DNA of 64,000 nt from Carallia brachiata. Its lineage: Eukaryota; Streptophyta; Magnoliopsida; Malpighiales; Rhizophoraceae. The stretch is taken from positions 3,656,594 through 3,720,593 of the forward strand of contig JADCRB010000068.1 of the NCBI GenBank assembly GCA_021464245.1, written 5' to 3'. Below are positions 46,398 to 58,100 of the stretch, piece by piece (position 1 is the first letter of the stretch; the number at the start of each line of letters is the position of its first letter). The notes under the pieces were generated by a model. That model was not told the origin of the DNA. It was given only the letters and a program-made list of their open reading frames with translations, and made no database searches. Position numbers and translations under genes: made by a program.

Positions 46398-47113
46398 TGT
46401 AAGCATTATTAAAATTAAAAAAAAAAAGTCTGGGTCAGACCTTTAGAAAGCTTATTGAGAAGCTAAAGTAAACCCACGATGCATGCACATTTCAGGCGTT
46501 GTGCATTTTTTCAATTTGACTGGCGAGAGTTGGTGGAATAGGAGGATCTACTAGCCTATAAATAGGCTGATGCAGTTGGAGCAGAAGCATTCTAAAAAAA
46601 AAAAAGAAACCAACGTCGAACGAAAAAGAAAAAGCCAAATCCTTAAAAATACTTCCAACCAATTACATACAAGCACTCACATTCTTCTAGCCAATCAAAC
46701 ACCAGCATCCACGTTCATAAAAATTTTCAAAGGGTCAAATTGAAATTTCATTTCCCACAACAAAAGAAGGGCTTATAAATAAGCTCTTTCCCCCAGTTCA
46801 ATCAAATATTCAGTAAATCTGCAAACAGAAAAATACAGAGAATTTGAGAGAAAAAGAAAAATTTGAAAACCTTTTAAGAAAATTTCTTCTTTTTTTACGT
46901 GTTTTACTTTGCAGTATACTCTCCTAACTCCATTTTTATAGATATTTCAGGTGTAAACTCCAAAAAATTTGTTGTTTCCATTTCTAAGTTTATTTTTGGA
47001 TTTATATTCTCCGATCGCTCTAAATTTGAATTTATGAGAATATAGATCTAAAAATATCAAAATATTATAAATTCGGCTGGGATTAAATCTCATACGGCTT
47101 TGAACAAAGTCCA
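46398..47113 (+). repeat. 5' LTR of the Tat-type element
   Basis: Starts TGTAAGC; two TATA-type elements, CCTATAAATAGG (46555-46566) and CTTATAAATAAGC (near 46775). Matches 53652-54365. The end near 47113 is set by loss of similarity; the primer-binding site is not recognisable. Degenerate repeats of the type GATYAAAYTC...CAAAGTC...AGG follow to about 47320. Confidence 0.7.
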
Positions 47114-47415
47114 GGCAACTCATCCGAGAACAAGTCCCTTCGACTCTGGGTGAATTCAAGTCAGATCGGCTTAGATCAAATCTCTGTGGTTCTTAAACGT
47201 AGCCTAGACATCTACCTCAGATCCAATTTCAGTCTACCTAGTTCAAAAAAAAGCTGTGGAATTTACTGCTGTCAAGATCAAACTCGTATAGCCCTTGACA
47301 AAGTCAAGGAGGATAGAAAGCCACCATAAAGGAGCTCGGCATTGGCATTGATGAGTTATCAGACAGCTGCTTGATGATTCATGACTTTAATCAAGAAAGA
47401 TAGAAAGCAATTGGG

Positions 47416-47910
47416 ATGATTCGTTTAAAGCTAACTATCGGTAATCTCACTTCTAGCACTCTATTTTATGTGATCGATGCACGTACCACGTATAAGATAA
47501 TGCTAGCACGATCGTGGATTCATGGAAATGGAGTTGTGCTCTGAAGCCTGCATCAGTGCTTCAAGTACTATAATGGTGGCGTTGAAAAGGTCAATGCTGA
47601 CTTAAAGCCGTTTGATGATGCTGAATCACATTTAGCGGATGCTGTCTTCTACACCGATATAGACAATCCGGAAATCATTCCATCAAAAGCAATTTGGACT
47701 GGGGGCATCCACAAAAAGGGAAAAACTGTCGAAGAACCTGCCAATACTCAACCTCAGGCTCCGACAAATGAAAAGCTGCCACAACTTGCTGAACTTCGTC
47801 CGAAGGATGTTACATCTTCAAGCTCCACTCTAGTCCTACGCTATGTGCCGAAGTTACGACGTCCAGAAGGTCAACCCCCTTTCTCTTATTGTATTGATCC
47901 TAAACAGGAG
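47416..47910 (+). pseudogene. Tat-type retroviral aspartic protease, C-terminal part
   Basis: Translation shows IRLKLTIGNLTSSTLFYVIDA, then the hydrophobic-Gly motif region MLARSWIHGNGVV and CFKYYNGGVEKVNADLKPF, the end of the Tat-type protease. The Asp-Thr/Ser-Gly active site lies upstream and is missing. An in-frame TGA interrupts the WIHGNGVV segment. Confidence 0.65.
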
Positions 47911-47994
47911 TAAGGACACAGCCAACCTAAGACAAAAGAACTGCATGACCTGAAGGAGATTTACACTCTGCCGATACCAAAGATTGAGCCGATT

Positions 47995-48504
47995 TTGTCT
48001 TCAAAACCATTAAAAGGTTTCATCAGACCACACATAGGGGCAGTCGCAGGCGGCTCACTTCCAGAAAGAAGAACACATGAAGGATTCGATCCTAATGCAT
48101 ACAAGCTCTTGGCCAAAGCAGACTATGACTTTTCAAACCCGAGCACAATGGATACGTTGCCGTCTACACATGGCGCCACTTCTCAATCATCACAGTCCCG
48201 ACCTGGCATAGGCGATCAGGAGAAGTCACCTGTGCGAATCACGCTAAAGAGCCGAAACCAAGCAGCTGATGCACGTGCTATCACCACTACCACCAAACAA
48301 GACAGACTTATCCAGTCAAACAAAAAAGATGAAGTTAGGGGCTCTACATTTTATGTCACAATTAGCGAGGAGGCTGAGTCCGACTCATTAGACGGCGAAG
48401 TAAAGAAGGCTCCCCGGAACTTGAAGATGATGGCCAAGCAACTGTTAATGAACTCAAACAGGTCAATCTTGGCTCTCCAAAAGATCCCCGACCTACATTT
48501 GTAA
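47995..48504 (+). pseudogene. Tat-type protease-RT linker region
   Basis: Open frame of 169 codons containing HEGFDPNAYKLLAKADYDFS, a phrase typical of the linker between protease and RT in Tat-lineage polyproteins, followed by Ser/Thr-rich and acidic low-complexity sequence (ISEEAESDSLDGE). No catalytic domain. It is a fragment of the polyprotein, not a separate gene. Confidence 0.6.
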
Positions 48505-48589
48505 GTGCTTTACTTAATGCAGAAGAAGAGCAAGAATATGTTCAAGTATTAAGTCAATACAGGGACGTGTTTGCATGAAGTTACAAAGA

Positions 48590-49513
48590 AATGTCTGGAC
48601 TTGACTCGAAGATTGTAGTGCATCGTCTAGCAATAAAGAAGGGTGTTCATTTTGTCAAGCAGCCACAATGACGGTTCTGCCCGAAACTTATTCCACAAAT
48701 CGAGGAGGAGGTTAACAAGTTGATCAATGCTGGCTTCATCCGAGAGGTCACCTACCCAACATGGATTGCCAACATAGTCTCGGTAAGAAAGAAGAATAAA
48801 CAGTTAAGGGTATGTGTTGATTTTTGAGATTTTAACAGGACCTGTCCGAAAGATGACTTTCCGTTACCCATAACGGAGATCACAGTTATAACCAAATCAG
48901 AATGGATGGTTCTTCAGGCTATAACCAAATCAGAATGGCACCAGAAGATGAGGAGTTGACAGCATTCCGTACCCCAAAAGGTATATACTACTACAAAGTT
49001 ATGCCATTTGGATTAAAAAATGCTAGCGCCACTTATCAACATACTATACAAAAAATTTTTGATGACATGCTGCACAAGATTGTAGAATGTTATATTGATG
49101 AATTAGTAGTAAAGACTAAGGAATGCAAAGACCATCGCGAGGATCTCACAACGGTGTTTGAAAGACTTCGCAAACATCAACTCAAAATGAATCCTCTTAA
49201 GTGCACATTCGGTGTCACATCAGGCAAGTTTCTTGGGTTCGTGGTTCGCCATCGTGGAATCAAAGTTGATCAGTCAAAGATTGAGGCAATTCAAAAGATG
49301 CCTAAACCTAAAAACCTGCACGAATTGCGAAGTCTACAAGGAAAGTTGGCATACATTCCCCGTTTCATCTCCAACTTAGTTGGGAGATGTCAACCTTTCC
49401 ATCGGCTGACGAAAAAGGATGTTAACTTCGAGTGGGACGAAGTTTGCAGCAAAGCCTTTGAGAGCATAAAGGAGTACCTTTCCAATCCACCAGTCCTAAG
49501 TGCTCCAATTTAA
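48590..49513 (+). pseudogene. Tat-type reverse transcriptase, decayed
   Basis: Motifs in order: MSGLDSKIVVHRLAIKKG, IEEEVNKLINAGFIREV, PTWIANIVSVRKK, LRVCVDF, PKDDFPLPITE, SSGYNQIRMAPEDEELTAFRT, MPFGLKNASATYQ, the catalytic box and LGFVVRHRGI. In-frame TGA at 48669-48671 and 48825-48827. The catalytic box reads YIDE where the family has Y-x-D-D, so a metal-binding Asp is changed to Glu. A 19-bp sequence at 48887-48905 is repeated at 48920-48938, replacing the normal sequence between palm motifs. Clearly inactive. Confidence 0.8.
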
Positions 49514-49966
49514 GGAAAGTCGTTGATTCTCTATATTGCAGCGCAGGAAAGGTCTTTGGGAGCCTTGCTTTCATAGGAAAATGAGTAGGAAAAGAAAGTT
49601 TCTTTGTATTACTTGATCATAATACTAAACGGTCCAGAGCTAAGCTATCCACCCATTGAAAAGACATGTCTAACACTGTTCTTCGCCATTGATAAGCTAA
49701 GACACTACATGCAAGCTCACACGGTACGTCTCGTTGTCAGAGTTGATCCTATCAAATATATCTTATCTAGAACAATCTTGTTAGGATGACTTGTCAAGTG
49801 GGCAGTAATCCTACAGAGCTATGACATTATCTATGTGCCTCAAAAAGAAGTAAAGGGACAAGCCCTAGCAGATTTCCTGGCAGATCACCCTGTCCCCTCG
49901 GATTGGGAGTTCAGAGATGATCTTCTGGATGAAGAGGTCTTTCACATTGAGACACTACCACCATAG
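49514..49966 (+). pseudogene. Tat-type RNase H (first domain), decayed
   Basis: Contains LYIAAQERSLGALL, YPPIEKTCLTLFFAIDKLRHYM, VKWAVILQSYDI and GQALADFLADHP, the standard Ty3 RNase H connection to the ADFLA closing motif. Several stops (near 49511, 49787). The second half is part of the 615-bp tandem duplication. Confidence 0.7.
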
Positions 49967-50290
49967 ATGATGTTCTTTGATGGAGCAACAAGACGTGATG
50001 GTGCTGGTACCGGCATAGTGTTTGTCACTCCTCAACGACAAATACTACCATATGCTATCATGCTCGGTGAGTTATATTCAAATAATGTTGCTGAATACCA
50101 GGCTTTGATCATTGGTCTTCAAATGGCTGTCGATATGAAGATTCCAATTATAAAAGTCCATGGAGATTTCCAGCTCGTCATCAACCAACTTACAAGGTTG
50201 CATGATGTGAAGAAAGAGGACCTTGCGCCTTACCATCAACGTGCTCGAAAGCTAATGGATGAATTTGAAAGCATCACCTTGATAAGCTAA
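49967..50290 (+). pseudogene. Archaeal-type RNase H domain, copy 1
   Basis: The extra RNase H that marks Tat-lineage Ty3 elements. The frame MFFDGATRRDGAGTGIVFVTPQ carries the first catalytic Asp, VAEYQALIIGLQMAVD the Glu, and VHGDFQLVINQL the next Asp. It is 107 codons long and cut off at a duplication junction near 50290. It would remove RNA from RNA-DNA hybrids in reverse transcription. Confidence 0.75.
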
Positions 50291-50295
50291 GACCT

Positions 50296-50932
50296 CTTCG
50301 CCATTGATAAGCTAAGACACTACATGCAAACTCACACGGTACGTCTCGTTGCCAGAGCTGATCATATCAAATATATCTTATCTAGACCAATCCTGTTAGG
50401 ATGACTTGCCAAGTGGGCAGTAATCCTACAGAGCTATGACATTGTCTATATGCCTCAAAAAGCAGTAAAGGGACAAGCCCTAGCAGATTTCCTGGCAAGT
50501 CACCCTGTCCCCTCGGATTGGGAGTTCATAGATGATCTTCTGGATGAAAAGGTCTTTCACATTGAGACACTACCACCATAGACGATGTTCTTTGATGGTG
50601 CAACAAGACGTGATGGTGCAACAAGACGTGATGGTGCTGGTACCGGCATAGTGTTTGTCACTCCTCAACGACAAATAATACCATATACTATCATTCTTAG
50701 TGAGTTATGTTCAAATAATGTTGCTGAATACCAGGCTTTGATCATTGGTCTTCAAATGGCTGTCGATATGAAGATTCCAATTATAAAAGTCCATGGAGAT
50801 TTCCAGCTCGTCAGCAACCAACTTACAAGGTTGCATAATGTGAAGAAAGAGGACCTTGCGCCTTACCATCAACGTGCTCGAAAGCTAATGGATGAATTTG
50901 AAAACATCACCTTAGAGCATATGCCTCGATGA
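50296..50932 (+). pseudogene. Tandem second copy of RNase H tail plus archaeal-type RNase H
   Basis: Repeats 49681-50290 at an offset of 615 bp (205 codons, in frame). The junction has GATAAGCTAAGAC on both sides. The archaeal-type RNase H copy (50585-50932) has an extra 18-bp unit giving DGATRR twice, and VSNQL where copy 1 has VINQL. Few differences separate the copies, so the duplication is much younger than the element. Confidence 0.8.
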
Positions 50933-51037
50933 AAAAATACTCAAGTAGACGCATTGGCTAACCTGGCCACTTCTCTTACAAAGTCAGAAATCCAAGCTAC
51001 AGTTGTTGTCATATGCTAGAAATGGATAGTGCCTTAG

Positions 51038-51886
51038 ATGGATGATGAAAAAACTACAGCAGCCAACGCTGTATCTGTACGTCTCGTAGCAAAAAAAGAT
51101 TGGCGCCAACCAATCATTAACTACCTACAGCATGGGAAGCTGCCCGAAAATCGTCGTCATAAGACAGAAATTCAACGACTAGCTCCTCGCTTCATATATC
51201 TCAAGGATGCTCTGTATTGAAAGTCTTTTGATGGAGTTTTACTTCGCTGCTTAGGCAATGAAGAGGCAAAACAAGCTCTCGCTGAAGCACATTCTGGTGT
51301 TTGTAGCGGACATCAATCAGGGCTTAAGTTACACTTTCAGCTTAGAATAATGGGATATTACTAGCCAACTATAATACGTGATTCAATTGAGTTTGCTAAA
51401 ACCTGTCAAATTTGTCAATTTCATGCGAATTACATACATCAACCACCAGAGCCACTGCATCCAACTGTCTCGTCTTGGCCCTTTGAAGCTTGGGGTCTCG
51501 ACTTAGTGGGGCCCTTGCCAAAGTCATCCCTGGGTCACATTTATATTATCGCAGCAACACACTACTTCTCAAAATGGGCTGAAGCTATTCCACTTAGAAA
51601 GGTAAAGAAGGAGTATGTTACCAATTTCATCCGGACTCAACTGATCTATAGCTATGGAGTCCCTCGATTCATCATCACTGATAATGGCAAGCAGTTCTAC
51701 AACAGTTTGATCGATAAGCTCTGTGAGAAGTTCAAGTTCAAGCAGTACAAGTTATCCATGTACAATAACTCGGCTAACAGCTTAACTGAAGCATTCAACA
51801 AGATTTTATGCAACCTATTGTGGAAGGTAGTCTCTAAATCAAAAGGAGATTGGCATGAAAGAATTCAATCCAGACACAAAACCTAA
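51038..51886 (+). pseudogene. Tat-type integrase, decayed and truncated
   Basis: Motifs: WRQPIINYLQHGKLP, the zinc-finger region (AEAHSGVCSGHQSG... with CQICQ), then the catalytic core with FEAWGLDLVGPLP, ITDNGKQF and NSLTEAFNKILC (D, D, E). An in-frame TGA at about 51218, a TAG near 51361. The frame degenerates after GDWHERI at about 51870, so the C-terminal domain is missing. In Tat elements this enzyme inserts the cDNA. Confidence 0.75.
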
Positions 51887-52084
51887 GCCCAAAAACCCAA
51901 ATCCAATCCAAAGCCCGAAATCCAAAAATCTCAAGTTCCAGATGCAAGTCTAGAACCCAAGTTCAAAATTCGATCCAACTCTTGGCCTGCATGAGCATAA
52001 ACTGTGAACGGTCAAAAAATATAAAAGCGACGAAGAGTTTGAGTCTGAAACCTAGCCTCAGTCTCAACCGATCTACACCACATA
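51887..52084 (+). other. Region after integrase, no clear coding
   Basis: Proline/serine-like low-complexity sequence with AAACCCAAGCCC-type words; degenerate. Confidence 0.4.
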
Positions 52085-52813
52085 CTAGACTTTTGCTCCT
52101 CTACTACAAGAAAGATGGAACCAGTTGCAGAACTTCATGACAAGAGAGAAAAAGGTCACCCCGCACAAGGTGGCAACCAACCATGACATAACTGTAAATT
52201 TTGGAGGAAGTCTTCCACAACAATGAAGGTTTTATTTCTAATACATCTTAGATTTACCAACTTATCTCACAATTGCGCCCGCTCGAGGCGATCGAAGGGA
52301 AAAATGCGTTTTATTGGTTCCAGAATCAGAGAAGCAGGAAGAAACCAGCACTGAGAACTGCTTTTTCCAAAGCATAGTCTGTCGTTCTGATAGTAAATCC
52401 CACCGGTACAGCTTCGCCCTCAAATGAAGCAGGTCCAAGTTGTACTACTGCAATGGTCTCTTCAGGCTATAATGATCAAAGCCGTAGCCTGTGGGAGCAT
52501 GCGTATTGGTCCTGGTGGTCTTACGGAGTCAGCCAATGGTTTATCCTTCCTAGGTACTTGAGCATAGGAGGAACTTTTCTACAGAAAGAAGTCATTCCGG
52601 CAAAATTTTGTCTCTCTTTGCAGAATATTACAGCAGTATTAACCAGCCGGAAGGCTCTAGCGACGTCAACATCATTGGCCCACAAGACGAGGCCGGGCTT
52701 GACTTGGAGCGACGCCTCGGGCCCCGCCAGGACAGCTGACAAGATAATATGCAACAACTTCTACAGCACACGGTAACGACTTCTGTAACACATGGTAACG
52801 ACTTTCGTGACAC
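52085..52813 (-). pseudogene. Antisense ORF remnant between pol and 3' LTR
   Basis: Minus-strand open pieces: a 78-codon frame (52521-52757) with LAGPEASLQVKPGLV and PPMLKYLGRINHW, then, after frameshifts, a C-terminal piece GRLPPKFTVMSWLVATLCGV ending CNWFHLSCSRGAKV with a TAG at 52085-52087. The end carries a hydrophobic, possibly membrane-spanning segment. Antisense ORFs in this position have been described for some Tat-lineage (Retand-type) elements; I recall that from the literature and cannot verify similarity here. Function unknown. Confidence 0.45.
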
Positions 52814-53637
52814 GCATCAGTCGTTGCCTCTTTTGTCTCTTATACGGGAAATGGACGTCGAGGACCCTACTCGATTCTGCATACTTTTTTTTTACTTTTA
52901 AAAAAAAAAACTCTTTATTGTATGTATATATATCCTACATACCCGAGTCATAACACTCACCCCTCAGCTCTTTTTTTTCTCAAAAAGAAAATGGCTAGTC
53001 TCTGCACTTGCCTTAGGAAGTTCTTTGATCAAGAGGTTGGAGGCGTATGAGGTAAGAAAAGAAGGAGTAGTCCTCCTCGAGAGATCTCTAAAAGCTCTTG
53101 AAACTCAGTCTCCAACACCATCGGTGTCATGGAGTCCAACCACTCTCCTTAGTTCATATCTATCACAGCGAGCCGAGAAGTTGTGATCGTCCTCCTAGAT
53201 CTATAGATGCAGCGACGTACAGCGAAGTTCCAACTATTTTCCTTACATCCGAACAGACTCGGGAATCATCACTACAACCCTTCACTCTGTGTGCAGGTCT
53301 TGAAGTTCTGTAGTCTTAGGCCTTCCTCGTGGGAGAAGTTCAAGTTCTTTGCCTACTGGATTATCCTCACCGGAGCTATGGAACTTTAAGACATAAAAAA
53401 TCCTTTGTGAGTTATGGAAGCTCGACCTCACCTGGAGCAAAGATTTTAATTTCTATATTGGTTGGGCTGCTAACTTTCTCAAGATCGTATCAGTTTTTGT
53501 TGAGATCCAACAACAGTTGGGCTAGCCGGAGATAGAAGATTTCAACATTCAATATTCATCAGGACATCTCAAGTTTCAAACTAGACTTCAAGACTCAGTT
53601 CAGATCACGTCCGCAAAGTTCTTCCTTACTGACCCTT
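52814..53637 (+). other. 3' non-coding region of the Tat-type element
   Basis: No conserved frame. T run and A run near 52885-52912, TATATATCC near 52925, pyrimidine-rich sequence. Short open frames do not match known proteins. Confidence 0.45.
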
Positions 53638-53651
53638 GAAGTGGGGGCATT
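53638..53651 (+). other. Polypurine tract of the Tat-type element
   Basis: GAAGTGGGGGCATT directly before the TGTAAG start of the 3' LTR. Confidence 0.7.
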
Positions 53652-54365
53652 TGTAAGTAGTATTAAAATAATAAAAAAAAAGTCAGGGTCAGACCTCTAA
53701 AAGGCCTATTGAAAAGTCAAAGTAAACCCACGATGCATGCACATTTCAAGCATCGTGCATTTTTCCAATCTGGCTAGTGAGAGTTGGTGGAATAAAAGGA
53801 TCTACTGGCCTATAAATAGGCCGATGTAGTTGGAGCAGAAGCATTCCAAAAAAAAAAAAAACCAATGTCCAACGAAAAAGAAAAGGCCAAATCCTTGAAA
53901 ATATGTCCAACCAATTACACACAAGCACTCACATTCTCGTAGCCAATCAAACACCAACATCCATGTTCATAAAAATTTCCAAAGGGGCAAATTGAAATTT
54001 CATTTCCCACAACAAAAGAAGGGCTTATAAATAAGCTCTTTCCCCCAGTTCAATCAAATATTTAACAAATCTGCAAACAGAAAAATAAAGAGAATTTGAG
54101 AGAAAAAGAAAATTTTGAAAATCTCTCAAGAAAATTTCTTCTTTTCTTACGTGTTTTACTCTACAGTATACTCTCCTAACTCCTTTTTTAGAGATATTTC
54201 ATGTGTAAGCCCTAAAAAAATTGTTGTTTCTATTTCTAAGTTTATTTTTGGGTTTATATTCTTCGATCGCTCTAGATCTGAATTTATGAAAATATAGATC
54301 TAAAAATATCAAAATATTACAAGTCCGGTAGGGATTAAGCCTCATACAGCCCTCAACAAAGTACA
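53652..54365 (+). repeat. 3' LTR of the Tat-type element
   Basis: Pairs with 46398-47113. CCTATAAATAGG near 53810 and TTATAAATAAGC near 54027. Ends in a fold-back. Confidence 0.7.
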
Positions 54366-54497
54366 GGGTCGAAGGGACTTGTTCTCAGATAAGTTGTCTG
54401 TACTTTGTTGCTCAGATTGTATGAGTTTGATCTTGACAGCAGTAAATTCCACAGCTTTTTCTTGAACTGGGTAGATTGAAATTGGATCTGAGGTAAA
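54333..54497. repeat. Fold-back: inverted copy of the 5' leader joined to the 3' LTR
   Basis: 54398-54432 is an imperfect inverted repeat of 54333-54366, and 54420-54497 is the reverse complement of leader sequence at about 47211-47290. The LTR end has therefore been followed by an inverted piece of the element's own 5' region. Confidence 0.65.
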
Positions 54498-54502
54498 TAC
54501 AG

Positions 54503-55118
54503 CTATCTATAACAAAGAGAGACAAGGCGAATTGAGCAAGAGAGTAACCAAATAACAATTATAAGGTAGCTACCATAAAATTTGGTTGTCATTTTCTTCC
54601 ACAACTTTATATATTTGGGTATATTGCAATTAAAAGAATTTCCTTGTACATTGCTTGAAAGAAAATGGAACAAAAAATCAATGGAGCCTAAAGGTTCCCT
54701 AACTTTAATCTCAATATAAGTGCAATGGATTATTTCTCCAGACACATATAATGGCAATGAGAGAATATTCTTTTTTTTTATTTTTGTAATCGGGTGTAAG
54801 GTAACTACCAATATCTTATTTTATTAACCAACAATCAAATTGGATATAATTTTTTGAGCTTCATTATACAGTTTAACTTTAAATAAAAACAAAGTAGTCA
54901 CGCTGTTCATCTAACAATTTAATTTGATTCGATTTTGGAACCAAAAATATTGAATAATCTAAATTGAAAAAGAAAACCAAAAATACAATTTTGTTTGCTT
55001 TTACGTATTTTAACTTCTTAAGCTATTTTTATATTGAAATTATTTTTCTAATAATCAAATAGTTTTTTTTACTTGCATAAAATATATTTTACTTAAAAAA
55101 TCATGCTTTTATTTTTTT
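54503..55118 (+). repeat. Dispersed repeat, copy 2
   Basis: Matches 60948-61330 and then 61690-61880, so compared with the downstream copy it lacks about 360 bp in the middle. It starts with CTATCTATAACAAAGAG in both. Confidence 0.7.
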
Positions 55119-55139
55119 AAGTAAAATAAAAGAAATATG

Positions 55140-58100
55140 TTTATCTAATGACATAAAGTTCTTTGTGGTTGCGCTAACCTGGAGTTGATCACTGGGGAAT
55201 TAAGTTAAGCTTTTTCCATAAAGTCTTCGGATACCAAGTCTAGCATGACCTATTTGGTCATTTTGGGGGATTGGGCTTTGGATAAGGTTAAAAGAGGTCT
55301 CTTAACAGACATGACTATAAGAAGTATTTGTATTTTGGATGCCCGTCTGTGCCTCTCGACCTTTCAATAGGCTTTACCTCACTGAAGGGGTTGCATTATA
55401 AGGTTCCTGTCCCATCTCCCCCAAAAAGAGGAGGTCTTAGCAAAATTGTTAGATTTAGAGTATCATCTCAAGGGGGAAGAGTGTAAGGGTAGTGTGCTCA
55501 TTTGGCAATACAACCTTGCGCAGGCCAAGGCAGAGGCCGAGAAGGAGAAGAATTAGTTCAAGAAGTAGGAGGCTGCAAGAGGGGTCAGAAATGAAAGGCT
55601 TATGTGGGATCTCCTCTCGTCGTTCCTCAAAGTTTTGGGGGAGATGAATAAGATGTTGAAGAGTCTAAGGAGACCCTTAAACGGAGGTTGAAGAAGACTA
55701 GAGCTGTGGAGTCCACTAGCATTCGAGTTGTTGATGATGTCGAGGTTGTGGTTCGAGAGTTTCCTCGAGAATCTGGTAATTCCTTTGTTGATCCTAGTAA
55801 GGAGGTCTTTGAAGGTCTTCCTTCAAGGCCTGTTGTTACCGAGCAAGCTTCTTATGGCAAAGAGGTCACAGAGCAACTTCCTTCCAATGTAGAGCCCGCT
55901 GGTATTAGCGGTTGAAAAAAGAAAAAGAATCCCTTTTGGGAGATTGCTTGTAAGGATTTGGTGCTATCATTGAAGACTGAGAACTTATCCTCCCCAGCTC
56001 ACGATCCTTGCTTGACGGCACAGATAAATTGTTGAGACTTGGTTCTTGTGCGTTCATGGACCTGCCATGACCTTGTATTGTCTTTTTATGAGAAGTTAAC
56101 AGCCTTGAACACTTATGTTCTTGTGTGGATAGACTGTATGCAGAACCTAATTGTCGAGTCTGACAGTGCCCATGGGCAAAGATAGGGAATGGAGAATGCT
56201 GTTGTGCTGTTAAAGGGCGACCTGGACACCCTTAAAGGTCTACTAGGGGAAGTTTTCAAGCTACTAGCTATGAGGATGCAGCACAATTGGAGGAAGCTGC
56301 TCTGGTGGAGGCTCTTCGTGTTGAGATTGCTCGGTTAGTAGAGTAAAAGGCCAGCGCAAATTCTTCTATTTCGGGCCTCTAAAGCGAGCTTGCATATGCT
56401 AGATCTACTTTAGAGTCTCAAAGCAAAGAGGTCGTGGACCTACGATCAGAATTGGCTGAGGCAAAGTCTTTCACGGAGCTGCGAGGTAAGGAGGTTGCAA
56501 ACCTTCAGTGCGAGATCTATTGGGGAGTCTCAAGGCAAGGAGAATAAAGAGTTGAATGCCAAGTTAAATTCTCTTATTGTTGACACAAGGTCTACCGCAG
56601 AGGCTCAGGGTGAGCTTGAGGATAGGATCAAGAAAGAGGTTCTTGCAGAGTTCCAAGCTAGGATGGACTAGATGGCAGGAGCTGGTTGCAAGCGTGTTTA
56701 CACGAAGGCCATTCAGGATCCTCGTAGTTAAGTTTGCACTGAAACTTCTCCTCCTTGTCTTCTAAAGAAAAAGGAATGGTGGAAGTGGTTGTAGACTTCT
56801 AGCCATCTACACATCTTTCTTTACGTTGTAATAGCTTTTCCTTCTGTGTCAATAAAATTTGTATTTTGATGTTCGTCGACTGACTTCTTTTTTTGTCTGC
56901 TCTACTCATGCCTTCTAATGCCCTCTGACTTTGGTAAGAGTCTTTTTGTAAAATCACGACCTTAGGATCGTGGGATAGTGGCAGTTGACAATTTAGGGTT
57001 GTTTTCAAAATAGGGGCTTGAAGTGACATCTCTTTTTTATTGAAACCAAGCCTTAGGGGTGGGCTGCATGTCCTTGTCGAAAATAAATTGTTCCAAAAAA
57101 TCATTACTTTGCATATAAAGAGATAAGGCACCTATCCAAGGGGTAGTTTATAAAGGCTAGGACTTTGCTTTCTTTCCCTTTACAAGTCATTTTTACTTCC
57201 CAAACATCGTTGCCTTCAAAGATTTTGTTTCTCGAAGTTTAGGGGTTCTAAGTGCCATGAAGATGTCTGGGGTTTAAGAAACTTACCAAGTAAGGAACAA
57301 ATTTCTTCTTCCTCTAGAGACTATCGAAGGGAGGACATCCCATGGGAACATGGAGATTCCTCTAATGGTTCCTCAGCTTGCGGGTCTGTACATCTATATC
57401 CTTTTTGGTATTATAGTCATGTCAGTTGCACCGTTCGTCAATTTCATTCCGATTATCCCAAGATTTGGAGCTTCTTGCTTTAGCCATCTTGTTGATTAAG
57501 TGAGGAGAGTCGAGTTGTCTATTCTTTATGAGGTGGCTATAAGGTTAGGGGAAATACGGAAGCTTGCTTTTGATCACGAGAGCAGAGCATCTACGCATCT
57601 TCAATCCATTGCTTCGATTCAAACAGGGATTGAGCGTTTGCTCGTAACTGAAGGTGACTTCCAGCACTTAACTAAAGACTGAGAGAAAAAGTTGGCCAAA
57701 GCTAAGGAACACCATAGGCAAGCCATTAACGAGCTCACCTCTACCAACAGAGAGAATTTGCAATTGTTAGTTCGTGTTCACGAGCTAAAAGGTTCCTTGG
57801 AAGAAGAGCACCAACGTCGCATTAGTTCTGAGGCTGCAGCTGCTCGGAGACATTTTGAATTGTTTACTTAGATTGACGTTCTACAGAAGAGGATAAGGTT
57901 GATGGAGTTAGGGTCAAATCTTATATTTGTTACTTATGGCTTTTATGAAGGTGTGGCTAGAGTCTGCAATCTCATTGAGGAACAAAGTGTAACATTGGAC
58001 TTGAACGCTTTGCATTGACTTTGTCCTGAGTGTGCACTTGAAGGTGGCCCAGGCAGAGAGTCAAACACTTCAACAACTGCAAAGATCCAACCTCTTGAGT

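Larger units (their letters stand above)
46398..54365 (+). mobile_element. Decayed Tat-lineage Ty3/gypsy element, 8 kb
   Basis: About 715-bp LTRs, TGTAAG start in both, roughly 10-12 percent different in the part I compared. It holds protease, reverse transcriptase, RNase H, archaeal-type RNase H and integrase remnants in Tat-lineage order. gag is missing: protease homology begins only about 300 bp after the LTR. Many in-frame stops; several are TGA where the family has Arg (CGA), as expected of methylated-cytosine decay. The 3' end is rearranged into an inverted copy of the 5' leader and no target duplication is seen. Confidence 0.8.

Noticed and set aside
53098..53535. Overlapping 60-71-codon frames before the Tat-type 3' LTR
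   Set aside because: No motifs; typical non-coding 3' region of the element.
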